The translations under genes and the position numbers were made by a program. From the NCBI GenBank assembly GCA_023434095.1, contig JAEYTJ010000360.1:1-19986 (forward strand): 19,986 bases of DNA. Reading direction: 5' to 3'. The notes under the pieces were generated by a model. The model ran no database searches, had not been told where the DNA came from, and was given only the letters and a program-made list of their open reading frames with translations. Of the stretch, positions 7,226-14,486 are shown one piece after another; position 1 is the stretch's first letter; each line of letters begins with the position of its first letter. This DNA is from Pseudomonadota bacterium (GTDB taxonomy: Bacteria > Pseudomonadota > Alphaproteobacteria > Rhizobiales > Xanthobacteraceae).

Positions 7226-7252
7226 GTTCTCCGAACGATCCTTTCGTTGAAC
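7226..7252. promoter_or_regulatory. Imperfect palindrome between ilvE and the MarR gene, possible operator
   Basis: A 27-bp dyad starting GTTC and ending GAAC; 9 of 13 opposing positions pair, including GTTC/GAAC and CGAA/TTCG. It lies about 40 bp upstream of the MarR gene, and its last bases (TTGAAC, 7247-7252) could double as a -35 element. A second perfect 12-bp palindrome, GACAT-AA-ATGTC, lies at 7297-7308 just inside the MarR gene. MarR proteins often autoregulate through such dyads; binding here is inference. Confidence 0.3.
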
Positions 7253-7290
7253 GGGACATCTGGGTAACGATCATAACGAAAAAAGTCAAC

Positions 7291-7875
7291 ATGGCTGACA
7301 TAAATGTCTCGCTGACCACGCGCACCGGCAAGAGCGAGCCGGGAGCGGCACCGCGCCTTCCGACCGGCGCAGACGGCGAGCCGATGCTCGACCTCATCGA
7401 GCTCCTGTTCTTCGCCTACCGCAATTTCGTCAGCGATCCCGACGAGATCCTGCACGGCTTCGGCTTCGGCCGGGCCCATCACCGGGTACTGCATTTCGTC
7501 AACCGCCATCCCGGCATGCGGGTGACCGACCTTTTGGACATTCTGCGCATCACCAAGCAGAGCCTCGGCCGGGTGCTGCGGGAACTGGTGGACCAGGGCT
7601 TCATCGACAGCCGCGCCGGCGCGTCCGACCGCCGCCAGCGCCTGCTCTACCTCACCCCGAAGGGCGAGGCGCTGACGCAGGAATTCCTCGCCATCCAGTC
7701 GCGCCGCATCCGCCGCGCGCTGGAGGAGAGCGGCGGCGAGTCGCGCGAGGTGGTGCGCCGCTTTCTTGTCGCCATGATCGACCCCGAGGATCGCAGCTCG
7801 ACCGAAAAGCTGATCGCCCGCGCCGACCAGGCCGTGGAGGCGCGCAGCGCCGCCCGCGGCCGCACGGCCGGCTGA
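7291..7875 (+). CDS. MarR-family winged-helix regulator (PetP-like)
   Basis: A 194-residue dimeric DNA-binding regulator. The MarR fold is clear: N-terminal helix MLDLIELLFFAYRNF (32-46), helix-turn-helix at about 77-101 (VTDLLDILRITKQSLGRVLREL), and the wing with DRRQR at 113-117. The first 31 residues are polar and probably disordered. The ATG at 7291 lacks a convincing Shine-Dalgarno (upstream is A-rich), so initiation at M32 (7384) is possible. It is 13 bp upstream of the response regulator and in the same operon. The MarR plus OmpR-regulator order recalls petP-petR of Rhodobacter capsulatus; that comparison is from memory, so I give no symbol. The ligand is unknown. Confidence 0.88.
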   Translation: MADINVSLTTRTGKSEPGAAPRLPTGADGEPMLDLIELLFFAYRNFVSDPDEILHGFGFGRAHHRVLHFVNRHPGMRVTDLLDILRITKQSLGRVLRELVDQGFIDSRAGASDRRQRLLYLTPKGEALTQEFLAIQSRRIRRALEESGGESREVVRRFLVAMIDPEDRSSTEKLIARADQAVEARSAARGRTAG

Positions 7876-7888
7876 CGGGAGGACCGCC

Positions 7889-8629
7889 ATGCGCGACGCC
7901 CGCCACAGCCCGGACGCAGCGGCAAGGGATGCCCGCACCATGCCTGCCGACGACGCCTTCCATCTGCTCATCGTCGATGACGACCGCCGCATTCGCGACC
8001 TGCTGTCGCGCTTCCTGTCCGAACACGGCTACCGCGTCACCACGGCGGAATCCGCCGCCGACGCCCGCGCCCGGCTCGGCGGCCTCGCCTTCGACCTGCT
8101 CATCCTCGACGTGATGATGCCGGGAGAGAACGGCTTCGATCTCGCCCGCTCGGTGCGCGCCGACTCGCCCGTGCCGATCCTCATGTTCACCGCCCGCTCG
8201 GAGCCCGGCGACCGCATCGAGGGGCTCGAGATCGGTGCCGACGACTATCTCGCCAAGCCCTTCGAGCCGCGCGAATTGCTGCTGCGCATCGGCAACATCA
8301 TCAAGCGTGCCGCCCCGCCCCCGCCGCAGGCTATCGAGGCCGTGCGCTTCGGCCCGTTCACCTTCCACCTCGCGCGCGGCGAACTCACCCGCGACGGCGA
8401 GATGGTGCGCCTCACCGACCGCGAGCGCGACATGCTGCGCGTGCTTGGCGAGGCCCCGGGCCAGACCGTGCCGCGCCAGGACCTCGTGGCGCCGGGCGTC
8501 GCCGCCGGCGACCGCGCGGTGGACGTGCAGGTCAACCGGCTGCGCCGCAAGATCGAGCGCGACCCGGCCAACCCCGCCTATGTGCAGACGGTGCGCGGCG
8601 TCGGCTACCGGCTGGTCGTCGCCCCTTGA
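7889..8629 (+). CDS. OmpR/PhoB-type response regulator (PetR-like)
   Basis: Two-domain regulator of 246 residues. The receiver domain has the acidic pair at D30/D31 (LIVDDD), the phospho-acceptor D74 in LILDVMMPGENG, T101 in MFTAR and K123 in YLAKPFEP. A Pro-rich linker (AAPPPPQ) leads to a winged-helix DNA-binding domain ending RTVRGVGYRL-like (QTVRGVGYRLVVAP). The ATG at 7889 has an excellent GGGAGGA 5 nt upstream, so I prefer it over M18, although the first ~20 residues lie outside the receiver fold. The stop overlaps the kinase start (TTGA), so the kinase downstream is the likely partner. R. capsulatus PetR is needed for respiratory growth; whether this orthologue does the same is inference. 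Confidence 0.93.
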   Translation: MRDARHSPDAAARDARTMPADDAFHLLIVDDDRRIRDLLSRFLSEHGYRVTTAESAADARARLGGLAFDLLILDVMMPGENGFDLARSVRADSPVPILMFTARSEPGDRIEGLEIGADDYLAKPFEPRELLLRIGNIIKRAAPPPPQAIEAVRFGPFTFHLARGELTRDGEMVRLTDRERDMLRVLGEAPGQTVPRQDLVAPGVAAGDRAVDVQVNRLRRKIERDPANPAYVQTVRGVGYRLVVAP

Positions 8630-10029
8630 GCGCCCGCGACACCAGCGTGGTGGGCGCCGCGCGGGCGCGCCTTCGCCTGACCCAGCGCCGCATGCGGGAG
8701 AACAATGCCCGCTTCGGCGCGTGGTTCAACCGCGTCATGCCGAAGGGTCTGTTCGCCCGCTCGCTGATTATCATCGTCACCCCGGTGGTGATCCTGCAGT
8801 CGGTGCTGGCCTTCGTGTTCATGGAGCGCCACTACAACACGGTGACGCGCCGGCTCTCGGCGGCGGTGTCGCAGGACATCACCGCCGTCACCCAGCTCGC
8901 CGTCGCCTTCCCCACCGAGGAAGACCAGGACAAGATCAAGCGCATCGCCCAGCTCACCCTGGGCCTCACCGTGGATTTCATGCCCGGCGAGCGCCTGCCA
9001 CCGCCCGGCCCCAAGCCGTTCTTCTCCACCCTCGATTCCGCCTTCACCGGCGAATTGGCCAAGCGCCTGCACCGGCCGTTCTGGACCGACACGGTCGGCA
9101 ACTCGAACCTCCTTGAGGTGCGGGTGCAGCTGGACGACATGGTGCTCCGGGTGTTCGCCCGCCGCAGCCAGGCCTATCTCTCCAACTCGCACATCTTCCT
9201 TTTGTGGATGGTCGGCACGGCGCTGGTGCTGATGGCGGTCGCCATCCTGTTCCTGCGCAACCAGATCAAGCCGATCGAAGCGCTGGCCGATGCCGCCATC
9301 GCCTTCGGCAAGGGGCGCGACGTGCCCGGCTTCCGCCCGCGCGGGGCGCGCGAGGTGCGCGGCGCGGCGCTGGCCTTCCTGGAGATGAAGCGGCGCATCG
9401 AGCGGCAGATCGAGCAGCGCACCACCATGCTGGCCGGCGTCAGCCACGACATGCGCACCATCCTCACCCGCTTCAAGCTCGAGCTGGCGCTGCTCGGCGA
9501 CAGCGCCGACACCGAAGCGCTGCGCAAGGATGTCGACGACCTGCAGAGCATGCTGGAAGCCTATCTCGCCTTCGCCCGCGAGGATGTCGCCGAGGCGCCG
9601 GCGCTGGCCGACATGGCGCGGCTGATCGAGGAAGCGCGGTTCAATGCCGAGCGGCAGGGCGCGAGCGTAGGCGCCAGCTACACCGGGGACCCTCTGGTGA
9701 TGGTGCGCGTCGACGCCTTCCGCCGCTGCCTCGCCAATCTCGTCGGCAATGCCGGAAGGCACGCCGCGCGCATCGAGATCACGGGCACGCGGGACGAGCG
9801 CTGGCTCACCATCGCCGTCGACGACGACGGGCCGGGCATCGCGCCCGAACTGCGCGAGGACGTGTTCCGGCCCTTCTTCCGGCTGGACGAGGCGCGCAAT
9901 CAGGATGCCGGCGGCTCCGGCCTCGGCCTCACCATCGCCCGCGACGCCGCCCGCGCCCATGGCGGCGACGTCATTCTCGGCGAGAGCGCGATGGGCGGGC
10001 TGCGCGCGACGGTCCGTATTCCGGTGTGA
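8626..10029 (+). CDS. Membrane sensor histidine kinase
   Basis: A 467-residue sensor kinase, presumed partner of the preceding regulator. Layout: cytosolic basic N-terminus; first membrane helix about 46-66; periplasmic domain about 67-187; second membrane helix about 190-210; HAMP about 211-262; H-box with H274 in GVSHDMRTILTRF; N-box RRCLANLVGNAGRH (366-379); G1 VDDDGPGIAP (398-407); F-box FRPFFRLDE; G2 GSGLGL (430-435). The H-box has Ile where most HisKA kinases have Pro (LRTP). Translation probably starts at the TTG at 8626, which overlaps the regulator stop; an ATG at 8692 (residue 23) is an alternative that still precedes the first membrane helix. It ends 9 bp from the convergent csaA gene. 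Confidence 0.92.
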   Translation: MSARDTSVVGAARARLRLTQRRMRENNARFGAWFNRVMPKGLFARSLIIIVTPVVILQSVLAFVFMERHYNTVTRRLSAAVSQDITAVTQLAVAFPTEEDQDKIKRIAQLTLGLTVDFMPGERLPPPGPKPFFSTLDSAFTGELAKRLHRPFWTDTVGNSNLLEVRVQLDDMVLRVFARRSQAYLSNSHIFLLWMVGTALVLMAVAILFLRNQIKPIEALADAAIAFGKGRDVPGFRPRGAREVRGAALAFLEMKRRIERQIEQRTTMLAGVSHDMRTILTRFKLELALLGDSADTEALRKDVDDLQSMLEAYLAFAREDVAEAPALADMARLIEEARFNAERQGASVGASYTGDPLVMVRVDAFRRCLANLVGNAGRHAARIEITGTRDERWLTIAVDDDGPGIAPELREDVFRPFFRLDEARNQDAGGSGLGLTIARDAARAHGGDVILGESAMGGLRATVRIPV

Positions 10030-10038
10030 ACCTGCCCC

Positions 10039-10392
10039 TCAGAACAGCCGCGCGCCGTTGGGCACTTCGAGGTCGGGCTTGAACAGCACCACCGCGCCGT
10101 CCTCATCGGGAAAGCCGAGGGTCAGCACCTCGGACATGATGGGGCCGATCTGGCGGGGCGGGAAATTGACCACCGCCGCCACCTGCCGCCCGACGAGATC
10201 TTCCGGCGCATAGTGCACCGCGATCTGCGCCGAGGATTTCTTGCAGCCGATATGCGGCCCGAAATCGATCACCAGCTTGATCGCGGGCTTGCGCGCCTCG
10301 GGGAAGGGCTCGGCCTGGATGATGGTGCCGACCCGGATATCGACCTTCAGGAAATCCGCGATCGTGATCTGTTCGATGGGGGCGAGACTCAC
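10039..10392 (-). CDS. csaA: tRNA-binding-domain protein, CsaA-type export chaperone
   Basis: A 117-residue, single-domain OB-fold protein of the tRNA_bind family. The N-terminus (DFLKVDIRVGTI) and the signature VVNFPPRQIGPIMSEVLTLGF are characteristic of CsaA, described in Bacillus as an export-related chaperone; its role in alphaproteobacteria is less clear. The length is typical. The start is a GTG with GAGGAG about 6 nt upstream; no earlier ATG is in frame. It is the last gene of the minus-strand block, 72 bp after the TetR gene. Confidence 0.9.
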   Translation of the reverse strand: MSLAPIEQITIADFLKVDIRVGTIIQAEPFPEARKPAIKLVIDFGPHIGCKKSSAQIAVHYAPEDLVGRQVAAVVNFPPRQIGPIMSEVLTLGFPDEDGAVVLFKPDLEVPNGARLF

Positions 10393-10464
10393 GGTGAACT
10401 CCTCACGACGGGCGGCGCGCGGTTGATTCCGCGCCGCAGTCTACGCCACAGCGCCGTGCCGATG

Positions 10465-11166
10465 TCACGCCATGACCGGCGCGTCCGGCGGCGCCGGGGA
10501 AGCCGGCTCCTCCGGTGCCACGCCACGGCGACGCCCGCGCCGGCCGCCGGTGGCGAGGCACACCGCGCCCTCGATCAGTCCCAGCGCCCGCTCGCCGCGC
10601 GCCAATTCGCGGTCCAGCGCCGCCATGGTGCGGGCCAGCGCCGGATCGTCGTCGGTGAGGAAGGTCTGCAGGACCCGGCCGAACACCAGCGCCAGTCCCT
10701 GCGCGCGCACCGCCCCCTTGATGCCGGCGGTGTCGATCCGCGCCGCCGCCAGCATCCATTGCTGCGAGCGGACGGAGAGCTTGTTCAGCGCCAGCGCGAA
10801 GAACGGGTTGCGCCGGGCGGACTCCAGCAGCGAGCGCAGCGCCGCCTTGTGCGGGGCCAGCACATCGAGCCGGCGCATCAGCACATCGACCAGCCGGTCG
10901 CGCGCCGGCTCGTCCGCCATGTCGTCGGTCGGGGCGGCGAGCACTCTGGAATCGACCTCGCGCAGGAAGCCGGAGAGCATGTCGAAGGTGGAGCCGAAGG
11001 CGGCGCGCAGCTCGGAAAGCGGCATCTTCGCCTCGTCCGCCACCTCGCCGAGGCTGATCCGCTCGAACGGCTTGCGCGCCAGCAGCCGCATGAAACTGTC
11101 GAGGGCGAGGGCGCGGCCCTCGCTCGCCTTCTCGGCGGTCGCTTTCGTTCCCGGGGAGCGTGCCAT
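10465..11166 (-). CDS. TetR/AcrR-family transcriptional regulator
   Basis: A 233-residue regulator with an N-terminal TetR-like DNA-binding domain: ALDSFMRLLARKPFERISL leads into a helix-turn-helix at about 36-58 (LGEVADEAKMPLSELRAAFGS). The C-terminal helical domain is of unknown ligand and ends in a basic, Ala/Pro-rich tail (GRRGRRRG). I chose the third in-frame ATG (MARSPG): a perfect GGAGG lies 5 nt before it, and the two earlier ATGs would start on or before that site. It lies between proC upstream and csaA downstream on the same strand. No neighbouring transporter or catabolic gene indicates a target. Confidence 0.85.
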   Translation of the reverse strand: MARSPGTKATAEKASEGRALALDSFMRLLARKPFERISLGEVADEAKMPLSELRAAFGSTFDMLSGFLREVDSRVLAAPTDDMADEPARDRLVDVLMRRLDVLAPHKAALRSLLESARRNPFFALALNKLSVRSQQWMLAAARIDTAGIKGAVRAQGLALVFGRVLQTFLTDDDPALARTMAALDRELARGERALGLIEGAVCLATGGRRGRRRGVAPEEPASPAPPDAPVMA

Positions 11167-11277
11167 GATGACCTCCATTCCTGAACGTTGCCTCACCCTG
11201 ATGTAAGGCGCGGTCAGGCCGGGGAGAAGCCCCCGCGCGGCAAATCGCGCCGGGATCGCGCACGAAAGCGGGAGGGG

Positions 11278-12102
11278 TCAGCCTGCGAGTTCGCGCGAGC
11301 GCCTCGCTGCCGCCGCCACCGCCTCGGCCAGCAGCGGGCCGAAGCCCTTCTCCTCGTCCATCAGCACGGCGAGAGCCGCCGCCGTGGTGCCGTTCGGCGA
11401 GGTGACGTTGCGGCGCAGCTGCGCCGGCTCGATCCCGGTGCGGACCATCAATTCGCCCGCGCCCGCCACCGTCGCCCGCGCCAGCCGGTCAGCCATGTCG
11501 GCCGGCAGGCCGGCCTGTGCCCCCGCCGCCGCCAGCGCTTCCGCGAGCAGGAACACATAGGCCGGGCCGGAGCCGGAAACGGCGGTGGCGACGTCGATCA
11601 GCGCCTCGTCCTCCACCCATTCGACCCCGCCGGTGGCGCGCAGCAGCGCGTCGGCGATGTTCATCTGGTCCGGGCTCACGGCGCCGTTCGCCACCGCCAC
11701 CGTCACCCCCCGCCCGATCGCCGCCGGCGTGTTTGGGATGGAGCGCACCACCGCCGCGCCCTTGGGGAAGCGGGCTTCGAGGAAGCCGAGCGTGCGCCCC
11801 GCCATGACCGAGACGATGAGCGTGCCGGCATCCGCCAGCGGCGCCACCTTGGCCAGCACGTCGGGAGCCACCTGCGGCTTCACCGCCAGCAGCATCACCG
11901 CCGGCGGACCGCCATTGAGCGGGTTGAGCGCCACGCCGCGCGCCTCGATAAGGGCGGCGACCTCCGGCGGCGGGGCCGGATCGACCACCGCCGCGAGAGC
12001 AGGGTCGAGCCCGAGGTCGAGCCAGCCTTCCAGCATGGCGCCACCCATCTTGCCGGCGCCGACGAGCAGCACCCGCCCGGGAATGTCGGAAAGTGTGGCC
12101 AT
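11278..12102 (-). CDS. proC: Pyrroline-5-carboxylate reductase
   Basis: Cytosolic enzyme reducing 1-pyrroline-5-carboxylate to proline with NAD(P)H, the final step of proline synthesis. The 274 residues match the family length. Seen: Rossmann motif GAGKMG (15-20), AVKPQ (73-77), RSIPNTPAAIG (120-130), SGSGPAYVF (176-184) and NVTSPNGTTAAAL (232-244), the proline-binding signature. The start MATLSDIPG was chosen by homology; an ATG five codons upstream (12117) is an alternative, and neither has a clear Shine-Dalgarno. The frame stays open further upstream, but that DNA contains no recognisable homology. Confidence 0.95.
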   Translation of the reverse strand: MATLSDIPGRVLLVGAGKMGGAMLEGWLDLGLDPALAAVVDPAPPPEVAALIEARGVALNPLNGGPPAVMLLAVKPQVAPDVLAKVAPLADAGTLIVSVMAGRTLGFLEARFPKGAAVVRSIPNTPAAIGRGVTVAVANGAVSPDQMNIADALLRATGGVEWVEDEALIDVATAVSGSGPAYVFLLAEALAAAGAQAGLPADMADRLARATVAGAGELMVRTGIEPAQLRRNVTSPNGTTAAALAVLMDEEKGFGPLLAEAVAAAARRSRELAG

Positions 12103-12309
12103 GATCGAACTCTGCATCTGGTGCGGAAGGAATGTCCTCGTCGCCCAGCATAGCCCGTCCGGCACCGCGACGCCCCGTCCCGGCGCAGGGCGTCCACGCT
12201 TTTTGGCAGACAGCGAAAGGGGCGATCCCTGAAAGCGGGCTACACCGGACACCTCAGGGCGGCGGCGTACGGAGGGTGGCGACGGCGCCCCTCCACTCCC
12301 AAGGTTCGT

Positions 12310-12348
12310 CATGCTGAAGTGCCGGCCCCTCGGGCCGGCCTCGAAGCA
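12310..12348 (+). repeat. Degenerate CATCCTGAGG-type palindromic repeat
   Basis: Arms CATGCTGAAG (12310-12319) and CCTCGAAGCA (12339-12348) flank a perfect inner hairpin, GCCGGCCC (12321-12328) with GGGCCGGC (12332-12339). The arms match, with a few changes, those of the two elements at 16399-16498. It sits in the 285 bp between the ybjN-like gene and proC and could terminate the ybjN-like transcript on the minus strand. Confidence 0.6.
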
Positions 12349-12387
12349 GAAACAGGCGACTCGCGCCCATCTGTCACAAGGCGCCGC

Positions 12388-12888
12388 TCAGGCCTCGCCG
12401 ACGGTCTCGAACAGGGTGGCGTCCATCGCCTCGCGCGCGCTCTTGCCCGCCCAGACGACGAACTGGAAGGCGGGGAAATAGCGCTCCACCGCCTCGATGG
12501 CGCATTCCATCAGCACCTCGCACTGCCGGTCGGTGGCCTCCGCCCCCGCCAGCAGCAAGGCATGGCGGAACATGATCACGCCTTCCTTCGACCAGAGGTC
12601 GAAATGGCCGACCCACATCTGCTCGTTGATGAGCGAGAGCAGGCGCAGCACCTCGGTCTTGCGCTTTTCCGGCACCTTCAGGTCGAAGGCGCAGGCGATG
12701 TGCAGCGCCTCCACCTCGTCCATCCACTGGAACGAGACGTGACAATCCGTCCACCGCCCTTCGAGGGAGATGGTGATCTCGTCCTCGGCCGAACGCTCGA
12801 ACGCCCATTCGTTGAGCGCGGCCATGCGCTCGACGAGATCCAGCGGGTTGAGGCTGATGTCGGTCTCGAAGTCACTAGTATGGGTCAT
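12388..12888 (-). CDS. YbjN-domain protein, function unknown
   Basis: A 166-residue protein of the YbjN family, which resembles the type III secretion chaperone fold. Seen: an N-terminal helix (NPLDLVERMAALNEWAFERSAEDEI), then ISLEGRWTDCHVSFQWMDEVEALHIACAF, and LLSLINEQMWVGHFDLWSKEGVIMFRHALLL, which are the core of the alphaproteobacterial YbjN group. No signal peptide or membrane helix. In E. coli, YbjN has been linked to motility and stress phenotypes; that role need not apply here. The start is the ATG of MTHTSDFE, with GAGG 8 nt upstream; an in-frame extension of 14 codons lacks support. Next to proC on the same strand. Confidence 0.87.
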   Translation of the reverse strand: MTHTSDFETDISLNPLDLVERMAALNEWAFERSAEDEITISLEGRWTDCHVSFQWMDEVEALHIACAFDLKVPEKRKTEVLRLLSLINEQMWVGHFDLWSKEGVIMFRHALLLAGAEATDRQCEVLMECAIEAVERYFPAFQFVVWAGKSAREAMDATLFETVGEA

Positions 12889-13146
12889 GCTCGACCTCGC
12901 GAGGGTGGACGCGGAGGGGGTCGAACGCACGCAACGCGACGGTTACCGGCAAGCCGTTCAAGAATCAAACGAATCGCCGTCGTCCCAACTATATCGCGCT
13001 GAATCCGTACCTCGCTACGACCGTTGTACCATGGTCCGCAGAAAAACGGGCCATGGCGAAAATTGGCACCTTTGACTTGTCGGCGGATTCGGCGCGGCGC
13101 CGCAAGCGCCGGGGCGAAACGTCCACAAGCCGTACGGGGGAAAGGG
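12889..13146. other. Intergenic region between the ubiK-like and ybjN-like genes
   Basis: 258 bp with no convincing gene; it should carry the promoter of the ybjN-like gene, as AT content rises around 12960-13080. Two CCATGG hexamers lie at about 13030 and 13053. A 6-bp stem, CGGCGC (13095-13100) with GCGCCG (13106-13111), is downstream of the ubiK-like gene but lacks a T-run, so I do not call it a terminator. Confidence 0.4.
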
Positions 13147-13434
13147 TCAGCCAAGCGAATCGGGAGGGTCGATCGTCGCCTCGAGCTTGGCTTCGCGCGC
13201 CTCCAGCGCGGCAAGGCGGGCGGCGAGGCGCTCGTTCTCCTCGCGGGCGGCGGCGGCGAGTTCCTTCACCGTCTCGAATTCCTCGCGGGTGACGACGTCG
13301 AGCTCACGCAGGATACGCTCGGCCTGGGCACGCATCACGCCTTCCGCCTCGCGGCGCACGCCGGTGGCGACGCCGGCCGCGTCGTTCATCAGCTTGGCGA
13401 AATCGTCGAAAATCCGGCCGGTGGTCTGGGTCAT
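13147..13434 (-). CDS. ubiK: Ubiquinone biosynthesis accessory factor UbiK-like (BMFP domain)
   Basis: A 95-residue protein matching the small UbiK/YqiC family in length and layout: N-terminal amphipathic helix (IFDDFAKLMNDAAGVATGVRREAE), a conserved middle with VTREEFETVKEL, and a C-terminal coiled coil (AREENERLAARLAALEAREAKLEA). In E. coli, UbiK binds UbiJ and supports the Ubi complex that makes ubiquinone under oxic conditions; here that role is inferred. Two ATGs are 6 bp apart; GGGAG abuts the first and is 6 nt from the second, so I start at MTQTTGR. It is divergent from lgt, with 206 bp between them. Confidence 0.87.
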   Translation of the reverse strand: MTQTTGRIFDDFAKLMNDAAGVATGVRREAEGVMRAQAERILRELDVVTREEFETVKELAAAAREENERLAARLAALEAREAKLEATIDPPDSLG

Positions 13435-13640
13435 GGTCATCTCCCGGGATGAGGCCGGTACAATGCCGTGCCTTTGCAGAAACAATGGGGCGGCGGGGCG
13501 GCGATCGCAAGGGCGGGCGCCCCTGCACACCGCGCCGGCGCACAGGACGCCTTGATCCCGTCACGCAACGGGGGCAAAGCGAAGGCGCCGCCTTCCGCAT
13601 GCCCGGCGCCCGGCCGCGCGCCCTTCCGCCGAGAGTCCCG

Positions 13641-14486
13641 ATGCTCCTGACACCGCCGCTTCTCGCCCTCCCCTTCCCGAACATCGACCCGGTGCTGTTC
13701 GAGCTCGGCCCCTTCGCCCTGCGCTGGTACGCCCTCGCCTATATTGGCGGCCTGCTGTTCGGCTGGTGGATGGCCAAGCGGCTCTGTTCCAGCCCGGCGC
13801 TGTGGGGCGGGCGCGCACCGATCCGGCCGGAGGAGTTCGACGACGCGGTGGTGTGGATCGCGGTCGGCGTCATCCTCGGCGGGCGCATCGGCTATGTGCT
13901 GTTTTACAATTTGCCCTATTACGCCGCGAACCCGTGGGAGGCGCTGACCCTCTGGCATGGCGGCATGGCCTTCCATGGCGGCTTCCTCGGCTCCATCCTC
14001 GCCATGTACCTGTTCTGCTTGCGGCGCGGCCTGCCCTTCGTCTCGATGCTGGATATCGCGGCAAGCGTGGTGCCGGTCGGCCTGTTCCTCGGGCGGCTGG
14101 CCAATTTCATCAATGGCGAATTGTGGGGCCGGCCCACCGATGTCGCCTGGGCCTTCGTCTTCCCCCATGGCGGTCCGGAGCCGCGCCACCCGAGCCAGCT
14201 CTATGAAGCGGGGCTGGAGGGGCTGGTCATCTTCGTCGTGCTGCAACTCGCCATCCGCGCCGGGGCGCTGGCCCGGCCGGGGACGGTGGCCGGCATGTTC
14301 GTGTTTCTCTATGGCTGCGCCCGCATCTTCGTCGAGTTCTTCCGCGAGCCGGACCCGCAGCTCGGCTATCTCCTCGGCGGCTGGCTGACCATGGGCATGC
14401 TGCTCTCGCTGCCCATGCTGGCGCTGGGAAGCTGGCTGGTCTGGCGCGCCCGACGCCGCCCCGCGCTCAGTGCGGGTGCCGCATGA
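13641..14486 (+). CDS. lgt: Prolipoprotein diacylglyceryl transferase
   Basis: Inner-membrane enzyme that transfers diacylglycerol from phosphatidylglycerol to the lipobox cysteine of prolipoproteins, the first step of lipoprotein maturation. The 281 residues match the family. Seen: RWYALAYIGGLL at the first helices, GRIGYVLFYN, HGGMAFHGG (with the conserved H112), the Lgt signature GRLANFINGELWGR (151-164), RHPSQLYEA (182-190) and RIFVEFFREPD with its conserved Arg. I start at MLLTPPLL, with GAGAG 6 nt upstream; the frame is open for 64 further codons upstream, but these are low-complexity. The stop overlaps the next gene start (ATGA). Its lipid donor comes from the PgsA pathway, and a lipoprotein is encoded downstream. 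Confidence 0.96.
   Translation: MLLTPPLLALPFPNIDPVLFELGPFALRWYALAYIGGLLFGWWMAKRLCSSPALWGGRAPIRPEEFDDAVVWIAVGVILGGRIGYVLFYNLPYYAANPWEALTLWHGGMAFHGGFLGSILAMYLFCLRRGLPFVSMLDIAASVVPVGLFLGRLANFINGELWGRPTDVAWAFVFPHGGPEPRHPSQLYEAGLEGLVIFVVLQLAIRAGALARPGTVAGMFVFLYGCARIFVEFFREPDPQLGYLLGGWLTMGMLLSLPMLALGSWLVWRARRRPALSAGAA

Noticed and set aside
8605..9960. A 451-residue open frame antisense to the histidine kinase
   Set aside because: The sense frame has all kinase boxes; the antisense protein has only low-complexity composition.
13449..13640. Upstream extension of lgt (64 extra codons)
   Set aside because: The extension is Arg/Gly-rich without a membrane segment; the ATG at 13641 has a suitable ribosome-binding site and gives the normal Lgt N-terminus.
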